A DNA stretch of 64,000 nucleotides from Marchantia polymorpha subsp. ruderalis (lineage: Eukaryota > Streptophyta > Marchantiopsida > Marchantiales > Marchantiaceae): contig AP031356.1 of the NCBI GenBank assembly GCA_037833965.1, forward strand, positions 11,492,501 through 11,556,500, read 5' to 3'. Each line of letters starts with the position of its first letter. The first letter of the stretch is position 1. This document shows, one piece after another, positions 21,322-29,445 of this stretch. A program made the position numbers and the translations under genes. Under the pieces are notes generated by a model. That model saw nothing but the letters and a program-made list of their open reading frames with translations, made no database searches and was not told the origin of the DNA.

Positions 21322-24300
21322 ATGGACGGGATGTACGGGGCCTCGAAGGGCCCTCGACGTTACTCTGGTGCAGTGGGCACCATCGAGCTTGATGATTTTA
21401 TTCAGGAGTTCGACACGTGGTGTGATATGCAGTTTCTGCGTAACCCCACGTTGTTTACACCCTTCTTTGCATGGAAGGGGTTATTCCAGCATTTGGAGGG
21501 GCCTCCCATGGACGATTATCATGAGTTTGGGAGAGAGTATGCTGCAGAGATTGATGCATGGAGACGGCATTGGTCTCCGAACTACTCATCCATTACCCAG
21601 GGTGGTGTGGGTACCAGTGGAGCTGCGAGTATCGGCATCAGTGGAGGTGCGAGTAGTAGCATCAGCGAGGGTACCAGTGGAGCAGTTGGCGCAACTGGTA
21701 CTAGTACCAGCAGCGGTACTGTTAGCATTGCCGGTGGCAGCACGAGGGGAGATGCTACTGGCGTACCTTCGTTTAGCCCCATTCCTGAGTTCTTCCAGAG
21801 ATTGAGGAAGAATTATCAGGGGGTGAAAACGGAGAAGTTGAGGAGCCTCCAGGAGTTTGAGCGGAAGACTGGTGAGAGTATTCATGAGGCATACACTCGT
21901 ATGCGACGGCTCATCTCAGTTACTCACGGTGTGACTGAGGCACAAGCTGTCCAGTACTGGTATCGGATCCTGGACAGAGAGTTGCGGAGGAGAGTGCGTG
22001 ATGCTACTCTCATGAGCGACTCATCACCCACATTAGCCCATGTGTTTGCTCTTTCTGAGAAGATTGAGCTTAACATGGTGGAGGAGAGGGTGGTGACGTC
22101 TACATTTGCGAGGGACACGACCACTACTTCGCGTATCCCACATAGCCCAGCACAGTCTCGCCCCATAAGTGGGAGTCGTGGAGGTCATACACGACATCCT
22201 TCAGGTCAAAGAGAGCCTAATGCGCGGCCACCACTGCCTTCATTTTCGGGCCAGCCACAGGGACCGTCATGTTGGACATGCGGAGGTAGCCATATGAGGA
22301 AGGATTGTCCCCAAGAGCGAGAGGGACAAACTCCACATGCTAGGCCACAGCCGGCACAGGTGACCTGTGATCATTGTCATCGACCGGGTCACCCTCGAGA
22401 GCGTTGCTTTGACCTTCATCCTGAGTTGAGATCTGGAGGTAGAGGTCGTGGAGGTGATGCTCCACGAGGCCGAGGTGGTCAAGGTGGCAGAGGCGGTAGA
22501 GGTGGTAGAGGTAATGGAACCATTGAGCATACTGCAGCGAGTGCTACTTCCGCCACAGAGAGCGCTATGGCTGCTCGGATTGAGCAGTTGGAGCAGAGGC
22601 TTGCTGCTATGGTTGGTCTGGGGGCGAGCACTTCCACATCTTACGAGGGAGAGGATTTCTCCTATTTGGCCAGTGCAGCACAGGTTGAGGCATCAGTTGC
22701 AGTGATCAGAGGTGGTGCTCGCACTTCAGAGCCACGTGGTGCGACTGTGGAGTTGGACCCTCAGAGGGGTGAGGGTGGACGTCAATCTAGACTTCCCCAG
22801 TCCTTTTTGTTGTCAGAGGTGGGTAGCAGTTCATCTATGAGACCTGCACCGCCTAGTGACACTAGAGTGAGAACTGAGGTTCTTACATCATCTGTTGGGG
22901 ACCTAGACGTGCCATCTAGTGCAGTGATGCGGATGGCCACTTCAGTCTTGCGATCTCCATTGTTTTCAGCCACGGAGTTGATAGACTCTGGTATTGATTT
23001 GGCTCGAGTATTTCGGGTAGCAGCCACGTCGTGTGAGCATGGGAGAGTCGCTGCTACGAGTGCCGAGATACGTGAGGATACAGTTGAGGACCCATCCTCC
23101 ACGTCTACATTGTTCGAGGAGACTACTTGGCAGGCCGCAGCGGCAAGGATGGAGTCCTTACCAGCTCGCCCAGCCATTGATCGCGAGAGTATTGTTCCTG
23201 GTGTATGTATGGTGGACAACCGAAGTGGTCTATTTCGGTTAGTGAGTTCTACTGGACAGGTGTATGTCCCAGCCAGAGTTTTGTTGGATTCTGGTGCACA
23301 GCCCTTGATGTTGGGCAAGGCTGCATGCATTAGTTTGGGCATTCGGAGGTCAGAGTTGGAACCTTGCCCATTCCAGATCCAGACATCCCTTGGTGGCGCC
23401 AGCAACAGGTCTTACTTTATGACCAGGGAGAGCGTAGCGGTGCAGTTGAGGCATGATCACCCTCATGATAACTCGCAGTTTGGAGTTCGTGCTGTGGTTA
23501 CATCAGCAGAGTCATATGATGTGCTTGTTGGTGGAGTGGTGTTATACCCGATGGGCTTTCGGATGGACTATTGGACGGAGACTGCCGCATATCGTCCTGG
23601 TTGGCAGTCCGGAGATGGACGTCTAAGCGAGCTGCCAGTGAGATTTATTTCTCGGGATCGACCTCTTGGGTCTTCATCAGCAGTCTTGGCATCTGTTGCG
23701 GGTTTTAGCGGAGTGCTTACCTGGCCCGATGACTTGTTGGAGGGAAACATGTCTGCCGACGATACCTCACTCTACGAGGATGTGGAGGAGGTTGTGAGTT
23801 TCACATCGGCGGTGACTTCACCCTTAGATGTTCCACTGTGGAGTTCGTGCCAGGCACTACAGTTGGAGGCTGATAGGTTGGTGAAAAAGGCTTGGAGTGA
23901 AGCCTCTTTACCAGCAGAGCCAGACACGGCTTCAGCTGATTGGCTAGTTAGTGGGTCTAGCGCATTGTCTCCATTGGTTACTACACCTATTGCATGGGAG
24001 TATTCCTCAGAGTGCGTTTGTTTGCTAGATCTTTTTGGTGGAATCAGCACAGGTTTGGCTGCAGTGTTGCAGTCAGGCATTCTCGTACGGAGATACTTGT
24101 ATGTGGAGAAGGACGAGACTGCACAGTTGATGCGGCGTTTTCCTTTGTTGTTGCCGCGATCAGCTGTCCGAGGATTCCAGAAGGCGTTGCCTTTAGACAT
24201 TTCATTGCTGGGGGCGCCAGACCTTGACCGCGTTGGCCATATTGATATGGTGATTGCGGGCTGGCCATGTCAGGGACACACACGCGCTGGACATGGGACA

Positions 24301-25185
24301 AGGTTGCATGATCCCAGATCTCGGATGTTTTGGGAGATGATGCGAGTGTTACGTCATCTTCAAGTGCAGTAGACACGTTCTCCAGCATACATTCTGGAGA
24401 ACGTACCATTGTTGGGTGACACTCGGGCCCAGTTGATGGCGAGTGTCCATCAAGTCCGAGCATGGATTGGATCAGCAGTATTGTTGGATGCTGCGAAGGT
24501 TGGATCACGGGCTCATCGTGCACGTTTGTGGTGGACCAACCTTTTGCCACGTGAGATATTGCGTCATGCCTATGATTCGGTGCAGCGTGATCCTACACTC
24601 ACCGTTAACAGTATCTTGGATGTTTCCCGACACTCTCAGGTAGTGAGAGTTGATGACAGGTCACCTATGGCGTTGGTGAACCGCGTAGGTCAGCCTCGGA
24701 TGGCTTTACCTACATTTGTCAGTTATCCGGCATCACATGCATATTGTGATGGGGGACCTGGACTACTATGGGACAGTACCCTACATCAGTTGGTGGAGCC
24801 CAACGCTGATGAGAGAGAGCGTGCGATGGGGTTTCTTACTGGCGTGACCGCGGCTTCTTCAGTTTCAGAGGCGTCGCGTCGTCAGGTTTTGGGTCAGGCT
24901 ATGGACCTGAACTACTTGACGTGGATTGTGAGCTTGGGTTTGGCCGAGCAACGCCGTTTGCGCGCAGATTTGATGGTTGTTACACCACTTATTAGCTAAT
25001 TGCCTACCGGGACGGTAGTGGCAATGGCTGGGGGCAACAGGCGAGATATTCGGCATTCTTGGAGTTTATGGGACGTGACGAAAGGACTTGCCAGAGTTGC
25101 AGCCCATGCAGTTGGAGAGGATTCTCAGGTGGAGGTGGCTACGAAGGAGGGTACGGAGAACCCTTCTTTGCAATGTGTAGCGTAG
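21322..25185 (+). CDS. Gag-protease-DNA methyltransferase polyprotein of the gypsy element (two nonsense codons)
   Basis: I place the start at the first ATG of the frame, 21322 (MDGMYGASKG); the frame opens after a TGA near 21133 but has no earlier ATG. In order: Gag (about 21322-22250, with LFQHLEGPPMDDYHEF), CCHC knuckles (22270-22308, 22366-22407), RGG-rich stretch (22435-22520), aspartic protease with DSGA at 23287-23298, and a C5-cytosine methyltransferase (about 24007-24975). The frame ends at UAG 25183-25185, which looks like a regulated readthrough stop leading to pol. Two further stops are probably mutations: TAG at 24370-24372 within the DNMT, and TAA at 24997-24999 just after it, where two older copies have TCA. 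There are no frameshifts. Confidence 0.88.
22270..22407 (+). other. Two CCHC zinc knuckles of Gag nucleocapsid
   Basis: The first, CWTCGGSHMRKDC (22270-22308), is C-x2-C-x3-H-x4-C, one residue short of the retroviral consensus. The second, CDHCHRPGHPRERC (22366-22407), is the canonical C-x2-C-x4-H-x4-C. They bind element RNA during packaging. An RGG-type Gly/Arg-rich stretch (GGRGRGGDAPRGRGG and on) follows at 22435-22520 and probably adds RNA affinity. Confidence 0.9.
23200..23570 (+). other. Aspartic protease domain
   Basis: RVLLDSGAQPLMLGKAACIS, with the catalytic DSGA at 23287-23298, followed by hydrophobic strands ending near YDVLVGGVVLYPMGF. This is a retropepsin-like domain that would process the polyprotein. 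It is separated from the DNMT by about 430 bases of low-similarity linker. Confidence 0.8.
24007..24975 (+). other. C5-cytosine DNA methyltransferase domain inside the gypsy polyprotein
   Basis: The conserved motifs are present in order: I, LDLFGGISTGLAAVL (from about 24025, AdoMet binding); II, YVEKD; IV, GWPCQGHTRAGHG with catalytic Cys codon 24268-24270; VI, YILENVP (about 24388-24410); VIII, RAHRARLWWTN; IX, RERAMGF; X, LGQAMDLN. The order I-IV-VI-VIII-IX-X is that of unrearranged bacterial, Dnmt1 and Dnmt2 enzymes, not the circularly permuted DRM type. A TAG at 24370-24372 falls between motifs IV and VI, so this copy would make a truncated enzyme unless it is read through. The domain lies between protease and RT, a place where Ty3 elements normally have nothing. 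The substrate is inferred to be DNA cytosine; specificity is unknown. Confidence 0.9.
24370..24372 (+). other. In-frame TAG within the DNMT domain
   Basis: The frame reads CAA GTG CAG TAG ACA CGT. The older plus-strand fragment (near 30165) reads CAA CTA TAG CAG TCA CGT, so its stop is one codon earlier. The simplest ancestor is CAG CAG, hit by an independent C-to-T change in each copy. Confidence 0.75.
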
Positions 25186-25191
25186 CAACTA
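25183..25191 (+). promoter_or_regulatory. Putative UAG readthrough signal between DNMT and RT (UAG-CAA-CUA)
   Basis: TAG CAA CTA at 25183-25191 fits the type I readthrough consensus UAG-CARYYA known from tobamoviruses. Upstream and downstream coding regions are in the same frame, so suppression would fuse Gag-PR-DNMT to Pol. The old copy has TAG CAA TTA at the matching site (29166-29158, minus). Conservation of stop and context, while surrounding sequence has diverged strongly, argues for function. Confidence 0.7.
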
Positions 25192-28100
25192 TTGACAGTG
25201 TCGCCTCCCTCTAGTGTGCCTATGGAGGAGGAATGGAAGCCATTGATTGGTTCCCAGATCACAGGAGGAGAGAGGCGAAGATTGACACAATTCCTACGAG
25301 ACTATAGGAGTTGTTTTGCTTTCAGTTTGAAGGAGTTGGGTGCGTTGATTGGACCCGGTATACGGATAGAATTGGCTAGTGATACGCCAATCTTCCGTCG
25401 TCCTTATCGATACAGTGAGATGGAGAGAGATTTGATTCGGAGTAGGACGTTGGACCTACTGAAGGCTGGACTAGTGGAGTTATCGCATGGTGAGTATGTG
25501 TCAGCCACTGTCATGCCGGTGAAGAAGGATGTACATGGCAACTACACGGATAGGCGCATGTGTGGAGACTACCGTCCTATCAATCGGCAGACGAAGTCCG
25601 ATAAGTATGCCATGCCTACACCTGAGGAGATCTTCGATGTGGTGGGACATGCGAGGATTTTTAGTACTTTGGATCTTCGGGCAAGATACCACCAGTTGCC
25701 AATTCGGGAGGAGGACAAAACCAAGACAGCGTTTTGGGGCGTCAACTCCCACGGCAAGGATTGTTTGTATCAGTGGCGATTCTTACCCTTTGGGTTGAAG
25801 AATGCACCTGCCGAGTTCCAGAGGGTTATGGACAGAATCTTGGCGGGGCTGGATTTTGTCAGATGTTACATTGATGATATCTTGGTGTTTAGTGACACTG
25901 TGGAGCAACACCAGATACACTTGCAGATTGTGTTTGAGCGATTGAGGGCTCATGGTTTGAGGAAGTGTAAGTTCTTCCAGGAGAAGGTTGAGTACTTGGG
26001 TCATGTGATATACCCAGGTGGTTTAGGAGTTCAGCAAGCAAAGGTGGAGGCTATTGCACGCATCCCTCGTCCCACGGATGTGAGTAGAGTTTGTGCATTT
26101 ATGGGTTTAGCGAACTACTACCGGAGGTATGTGAAGGGGTTCAGTGCTATAGCCAAGCCTTTGAACCAGTTGCTAAAGTCAGATCAGGAGTGGCAATGGG
26201 GAGATGAGCAGGAGAGAGCTTTTGTTGAGCTCAAGGCCAGGTTGGTGGCCGCTCCCATCTTGAGGAGACCTATCAGAGGTCGTCCATACCAATTGCACAC
26301 TGATTGGACTATGTTGGGACTTGGAGCGGTGTTGACGCAACGTGATGATGAGGGCAAGGAGTTTGTGGTTGCGTACGCTAGTCGTTTGAACAATGCAGCG
26401 GAGTCGCGGTATAGTTCGTACGAGGGAGAGTGCTTGGCAGCAGTGTGGGCTGTGGCGCACTTCAGGTGTTACTTGTTTGGTACACAGTTCACCCTTGTTA
26501 CTAATCATCAACCGCTCAAGTGGTTGATGGAGTCCGACAAGCTTACAGGGAAGCTTGCACGGTGGGCTCTCATCTTACAGGAGTACGACTTTCAGGTAGT
26601 GCATAGACCTGGAGTTGCGAACCTAGATGCCGATGGTTTGAGTCGAAACCCATGCACTAGCCAGGATGATGACACTGGAGCTAGATGGCATGGTGAGGTT
26701 GACGAGGAGATGGTGCCTGGTTGGCATGCATCTGCCTTCATGTGTTGGTTACGTGGGAACTCCAGCAAAGAGGATCATCTGACATCTTACTCTAGTCAGA
26801 GAGTAGATGGTCGATCTCCAGATCCTGAGGTTGAGGATGGTGGTGTGGATCAGCGTGATGTACACGATGATGCATTGGTGTTGGAGTTCCTACGGACCAG
26901 CATGGTGCCAGGCACAGTGGATGCCAAGGAGCGAGATCGTGTTCTCCAACGGGCCAAGAGGTACCGATTGGAGGGATCACATGTTCTCCGAGTGTGGGAG
27001 GACGGTAGGGTACGAGTAGTACCACATCCAGCCCAGAGAGCACGCATTGTGAGGCATGCTCATGAGGAGTTGGGACATTTTGGAGTGAAGCGTACATACA
27101 GCTTACTCCTTGGTCAGTATTGGTGGCGTGGTATGCATACTTAGGTACAGCAGTTGGTATCACGTTGCATGGTTTGTGATCGAGTGAGGGCATCATTCAA
27201 TGCCCCGACACCAGTGTTACATCCATTACCCATCATGGGGTTGGGTTACCGTTGGAGTTTGGACTTTGCTGGACCACTACCTTTGACTGTACGACATCAT
27301 CGGTATGTGTTGATGATGGTGGAGCATTTCTCCAAGTGGATTGAGTTGGTGGCATTACCTGACAAGGCAAGTGAGGGAGTAGCATATGCTTTTCTTGACA
27401 GAGTGCTTAGTCACTATGGTGCACCAGCTGAGGTGTTGACCGATCAGGGAACGGAGTTTCAGGGTGAGTTTCAGGTCTTGTGCGACAAGGCACTGATTGA
27501 TCATCGGACCACGTCGCGAGATCATCCAGAGGCGGATGGTTTAGCTGAACGTGTTGTACAGACGGTGAAGAGGGCGTTGCGCAAGTATGGCCTGCAGAAA
27601 GGTCACCTTGGGGACTGGGATATCCAGTTACCGTGGTTGGCCATGGGATATCGGTTCAGTCGGCAGGCATCCTTGGCTTCCTTCTCACCATATTTTCTAT
27701 TGTACGGCCGAGATCCAGACTTGCCAACATCGATTCGTCGTGAGTCTAGCGAGGTGGTGAACCTTGATGACCCGAATATGTGGGTGAGAGTATGTTTTCA
27801 ACGTGCAGAGCTCTTTCGGAGAGTTATGCCTGCAGCGTTTGAGAATCTTGCGATTGCTCAACATAGAGATACGTTGCGGTATGCAACCATTCGGGGAGGA
27901 GGTTATCGACCATCAATTCGTAGATTCCATGTGGGAGACTACGTCTATCTACAGCAGACTGCACCGACGACATTGGATGTGACGGCGGGACGCACAATCT
28001 TGCGGGTGCGGGAGGTGTTACCTTCTGGAGTTCTCCTGTTGGAGGGTCGTGACGGCGTTGTTTGGAAGGATCACGTGCGCAATTGTGCGCCATGCCACCT

Positions 28101-28302
28101 CCCAAACGTAGATGGCACTATGGACTCAAGCTTAGCGGTAGTACGTGCTGGCTTGAGGTGCATGCTGTGTGGGTCAGCTGGTCAGGCGGCTTGTATGTTG
28201 GTGTGTGATAGGTGTTCTAGGGGATGGCACATGTTGTGCCTGACTCCGCCTATCTATGTTATTCCGGCTGGACGATGGGTGTGTCCTCGATGTACTTCAT
28301 AG
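25186..28302 (+). CDS. Pol polyprotein: reverse transcriptase, RNase H, integrase, PHD finger
   Basis: In frame with the upstream Gag-DNMT and probably expressed by readthrough of UAG 25183. RT (about 25390-26090) has FSTLDLRARYHQL, RFLPFGLKNAPAEFQ and the active-site YIDD at 25867-25878. RNase H (about 26270-26640) has LHTDWT and YEGECLA, but TNHQPL in place of TDHxPL. Integrase has the H2C2 finger (HAHEELGH...CMVC, about 27050-27180), Asp codons at 27262 and 27442, and Glu at 27547. A PHD finger closes the protein (28159-28299). The domain order RT-RH-INT defines Ty3/gypsy. One stop, TAG at 27142-27144 inside the integrase zinc finger, is probably a mutation; the old copy reads TAT there. 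Stop at 28300. Confidence 0.9.
26503..26505 (+). other. RNase H catalytic Asp replaced by Asn
   Basis: The codon is AAT in GTT ACT AAT CAT CAA CCG. Ty3 RNase H normally has Asp here (TDHxPL), and the old copy keeps GAT. A G-to-A transition, predicted to impair RNase H of this copy. Confidence 0.75.
27010..27740 (+). other. DDE integrase domain
   Basis: Zinc-binding HAHEELGHFGVKRTY...CMVCD, then catalytic Asp in WSLDFAGPL (27262-27264), Asp in LTDQGTEF (27442-27444) and Glu in ADGLAERV (27547-27549). There are 34 residues between the second Asp and the Glu, one fewer than the usual 35. Followed by LASFSPYFLLYGRDPDLP, the common end of the Ty3 core. It would insert the cDNA and make the short target duplication seen at the element's ends. 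Confidence 0.88.
28159..28299 (+). other. C-terminal PHD finger of integrase
   Basis: CMLC, then VCDRCSRGWHMLCLTPP, then WVCPRC: C-x2-C-x11-C-x2-C-x4-H-x2-C-x15-C-x2-C, a good C4HC3 PHD pattern with the usual Trp before the last Cys pair. PHD fingers often bind the histone H3 tail. In chromoviruses a chromodomain at this position targets integration to chromatin; by analogy the PHD finger may steer insertion here. The finger is also found in the old copy (14154-14486). Confidence 0.85.
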
Positions 28303-28473
28303 GGGTAGATGACTTGATCTTCACATGTTATGAATTGCAGCTAGGCGACTAACGATGGGGCGACATAGCACCCGGCCTACTGGTTCGCGCACCCACGAAG
28401 GTGTATAGCATGTAGTTGTAGATAGGGCTACCTGGGAGTAAGAGGGACCTGACTGCCAGCTAGGGGGGCGAGT
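28303..28473 (+). other. 3' untranslated region of the gypsy element
   Basis: 171 bases from the pol stop to the first base of block A, non-coding, ending in the polypurine tract. The same segment is recognisable in reverse in the old copy around 13920-14100, so it belongs to the element. Confidence 0.7.
28462..28472 (+). other. Polypurine tract
   Basis: AGGGGGGCGAG lies two bases upstream of the TGTGACA that starts block A. This is the expected plus-strand primer position and marks 28474 as the 5' edge of U3. The old copy has a purine-rich agagaggcaag at the same place. Confidence 0.7.
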
Positions 28474-28589
28474 TGTGACATTTGAGTGTGTACTCTCTCG
28501 CACCTTATATGTGTGTATGTGTGTGCGTATGTGTATGTGAGTAGCATGTCAGCGATGTAGAGTGTATGGCGATATGTATTCGCACGACA
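28474..28589 (+). repeat. Block A, first copy (U3 start)
   Basis: 116 bp, TGTGACATTTGAG to CGCACGACA, GT-rich in the middle. Identical to 28886-28999 apart from one 2-bp GT indel. Follows the polypurine tract directly and is joined to the R block by GC, forming the palindrome GACAGCTGTC (28586-28595). Confidence 0.92.
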
Positions 28590-28591
28590 GC

Positions 28592-28883
28592 TGTCATGTA
28601 GTTACGAGTCGGCCCACGCAGTTTAGTCACTTACTATCTTTAGAGGTGAAGTTAGGGTTCGGTCACGAGGGGTATAGAGTCGGGGACGGCTCGAAGAACG
28701 TCAGTTCTTCGAGTCGAGCCTGGAAGCGTCGGGAGCGTAGAACGACTTTCCCTTTTGCGTCGACCTAGATTCTCCGAGTGTGGAGTGGGTTGGGCTTGAC
28801 TCATGTTTGTGACGGTGACGGTTTGTTGCCGGTAGGGTAATTGACCGACGGGAGTTCCAGTGGGGAATCTCCCGTTTATTTCA
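28592..28883 (+). repeat. R block, right copy
   Basis: 292 bp matching 17112-17403 with six substitutions (about 98% identity by eye). Followed by GT and then block A', whereas the left copy is followed by the candidate primer-binding site. Confidence 0.92.
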
Positions 28884-28885
28884 GT

Positions 28886-28999
28886 TGTGACATTTGAGTG
28901 TGTACTCTCTCGCACCTTATATGTGTATGTGTGTGCGTATGTGTATGTGAGTAGCATGTCAGCGATGTAGAGTGTATGGCGATATGTATTCGCACGACA
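28886..28999 (+). repeat. Block A', second copy, at the right end of the element
   Basis: 114 bp, nearly identical to 28474-28589. It ends ...CGACA directly at the CCAA duplication. Its presence after R, and the absence of A before the left R, give the layout R-genes-A-R-A'. Confidence 0.92.
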
Positions 29000-29003
29000 C
29001 CAA
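29000..29003. repeat. Target-site duplication CCAA, right of the younger gypsy element
   Basis: Second copy of CCAA; the old element's sequence resumes here without loss. Confidence 0.88.
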
Positions 29004-29445
29004 TCAAAGCATCTAACTCCATGTCAAAGTCAAAACAATTTCTATACACATGTAAAAATTGTGTCAACCGTCGTCTCTCACCTCGTATGATCAGGAGACT
29101 AATCAATGACTTCCAAACCTTTTCTATAAGCACACTAGAGAGAGACAACTCTTTCAATAATTGCTATGCTTCAATCTCCAAAGAATTGGTACCGCTCTCC
29201 ATACCCTTATTTGGATCAATCTTCACGTGAAAAACTCCTCCAATTGCTTGGGCTGCAATTCTAGCATGCCATGTCGTCACATTCCACGAATTCTAAGGAT
29301 GACGAATATCAAGGATGACGAATATCTCGCTTGTCGCCCCCTGCCATTGGCTCTACCGCCCCGGTAGACAATGAGCTAACAAGTGATATAGAAACCATCA
29401 AATCATTGCAAAGACGCCGTTGTTCAACAAAATCCAGTACTTCGC
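29004..29445 (-). mobile_element. Old gypsy copy, other half (DNMT end to RT start)
   Basis: The minus strand from 29445 to 29004 matches 24920-25350 of the younger element: the end of the DNMT, the inter-domain spacer, and the N-terminal part of Pol (GERRRLTQFLHVYRNCF). The conserved UAG lies at 29164-29166 on the minus strand. It continues across the younger insertion into 17111-13796. At about 29445 it stops against an oppositely oriented fragment of the same family. Confidence 0.85.
29158..29166 (-). promoter_or_regulatory. Conserved UAG-CAA-UUA readthrough context in the old copy
   Basis: The minus strand reads GAA GCA TAG CAA TTA TTG AAA GAG, aligned to GTA GCG TAG CAA CTA TTG ACA GTG of the younger copy. 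The stop and the following CAA-YYA are kept, although the neighbouring codons differ. Confidence 0.7.

Larger units (their letters stand above)
28474..28883 (+). repeat. Inferred full 3' LTR (A + R), 410 bp
   Basis: Starts TGTGACA after the polypurine tract and ends TTTCA, the same end after which the candidate primer-binding site begins at the left side. By these two marks this is the canonical LTR: U3 about 28474-28702, R-U5 from about 28703. The left LTR lacks the A part. Confidence 0.6.
17112..28999 (+). mobile_element. Ty3/gypsy retrotransposon encoding a DNA methyltransferase and a PHD finger, 11.9 kb
   Basis: A nearly complete element inserted in an older copy of its own family. Order: R block (17112-17403), candidate primer-binding site (17404), long leader, one frame encoding Gag-CCHC-PR-DNMT, leaky-type UAG, then RT-RNase H-integrase-PHD, polypurine tract (28462), then A (28474-28589), R (28592-28883) and A' (28886-28999). 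The R copies differ at 6 of 292 positions by my count, so the insertion is fairly young. It starts TGTC and ends GACA and is flanked by CCAA. Three nonsense codons besides the conserved UAG, plus one RNase H catalytic change, suggest that this copy is no longer autonomous. There is no chromodomain; the PHD finger takes its place at the integrase C-terminus. Confidence 0.92.

Noticed and set aside
25000..25191. Frameshift between Gag-DNMT and Pol
   Set aside because: Both sides are in the same frame; only stops separate them, so readthrough, not frameshifting, is the model.
27740..28302. Chromodomain at the integrase C-terminus
   Set aside because: The C-terminal Cys/His spacing is that of a PHD finger, and no chromodomain aromatic pattern is visible.
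17112..28999. Alternative reading that the LTR is R-GT-A' (28592-28999) with TG...CA ends
   Set aside because: It fits the target duplication but puts the polypurine tract 130 bases away from the LTR, needs a separate loss of A from the left LTR, and places the candidate primer-binding site inside rather than after the LTR. Kept only as an alternative.
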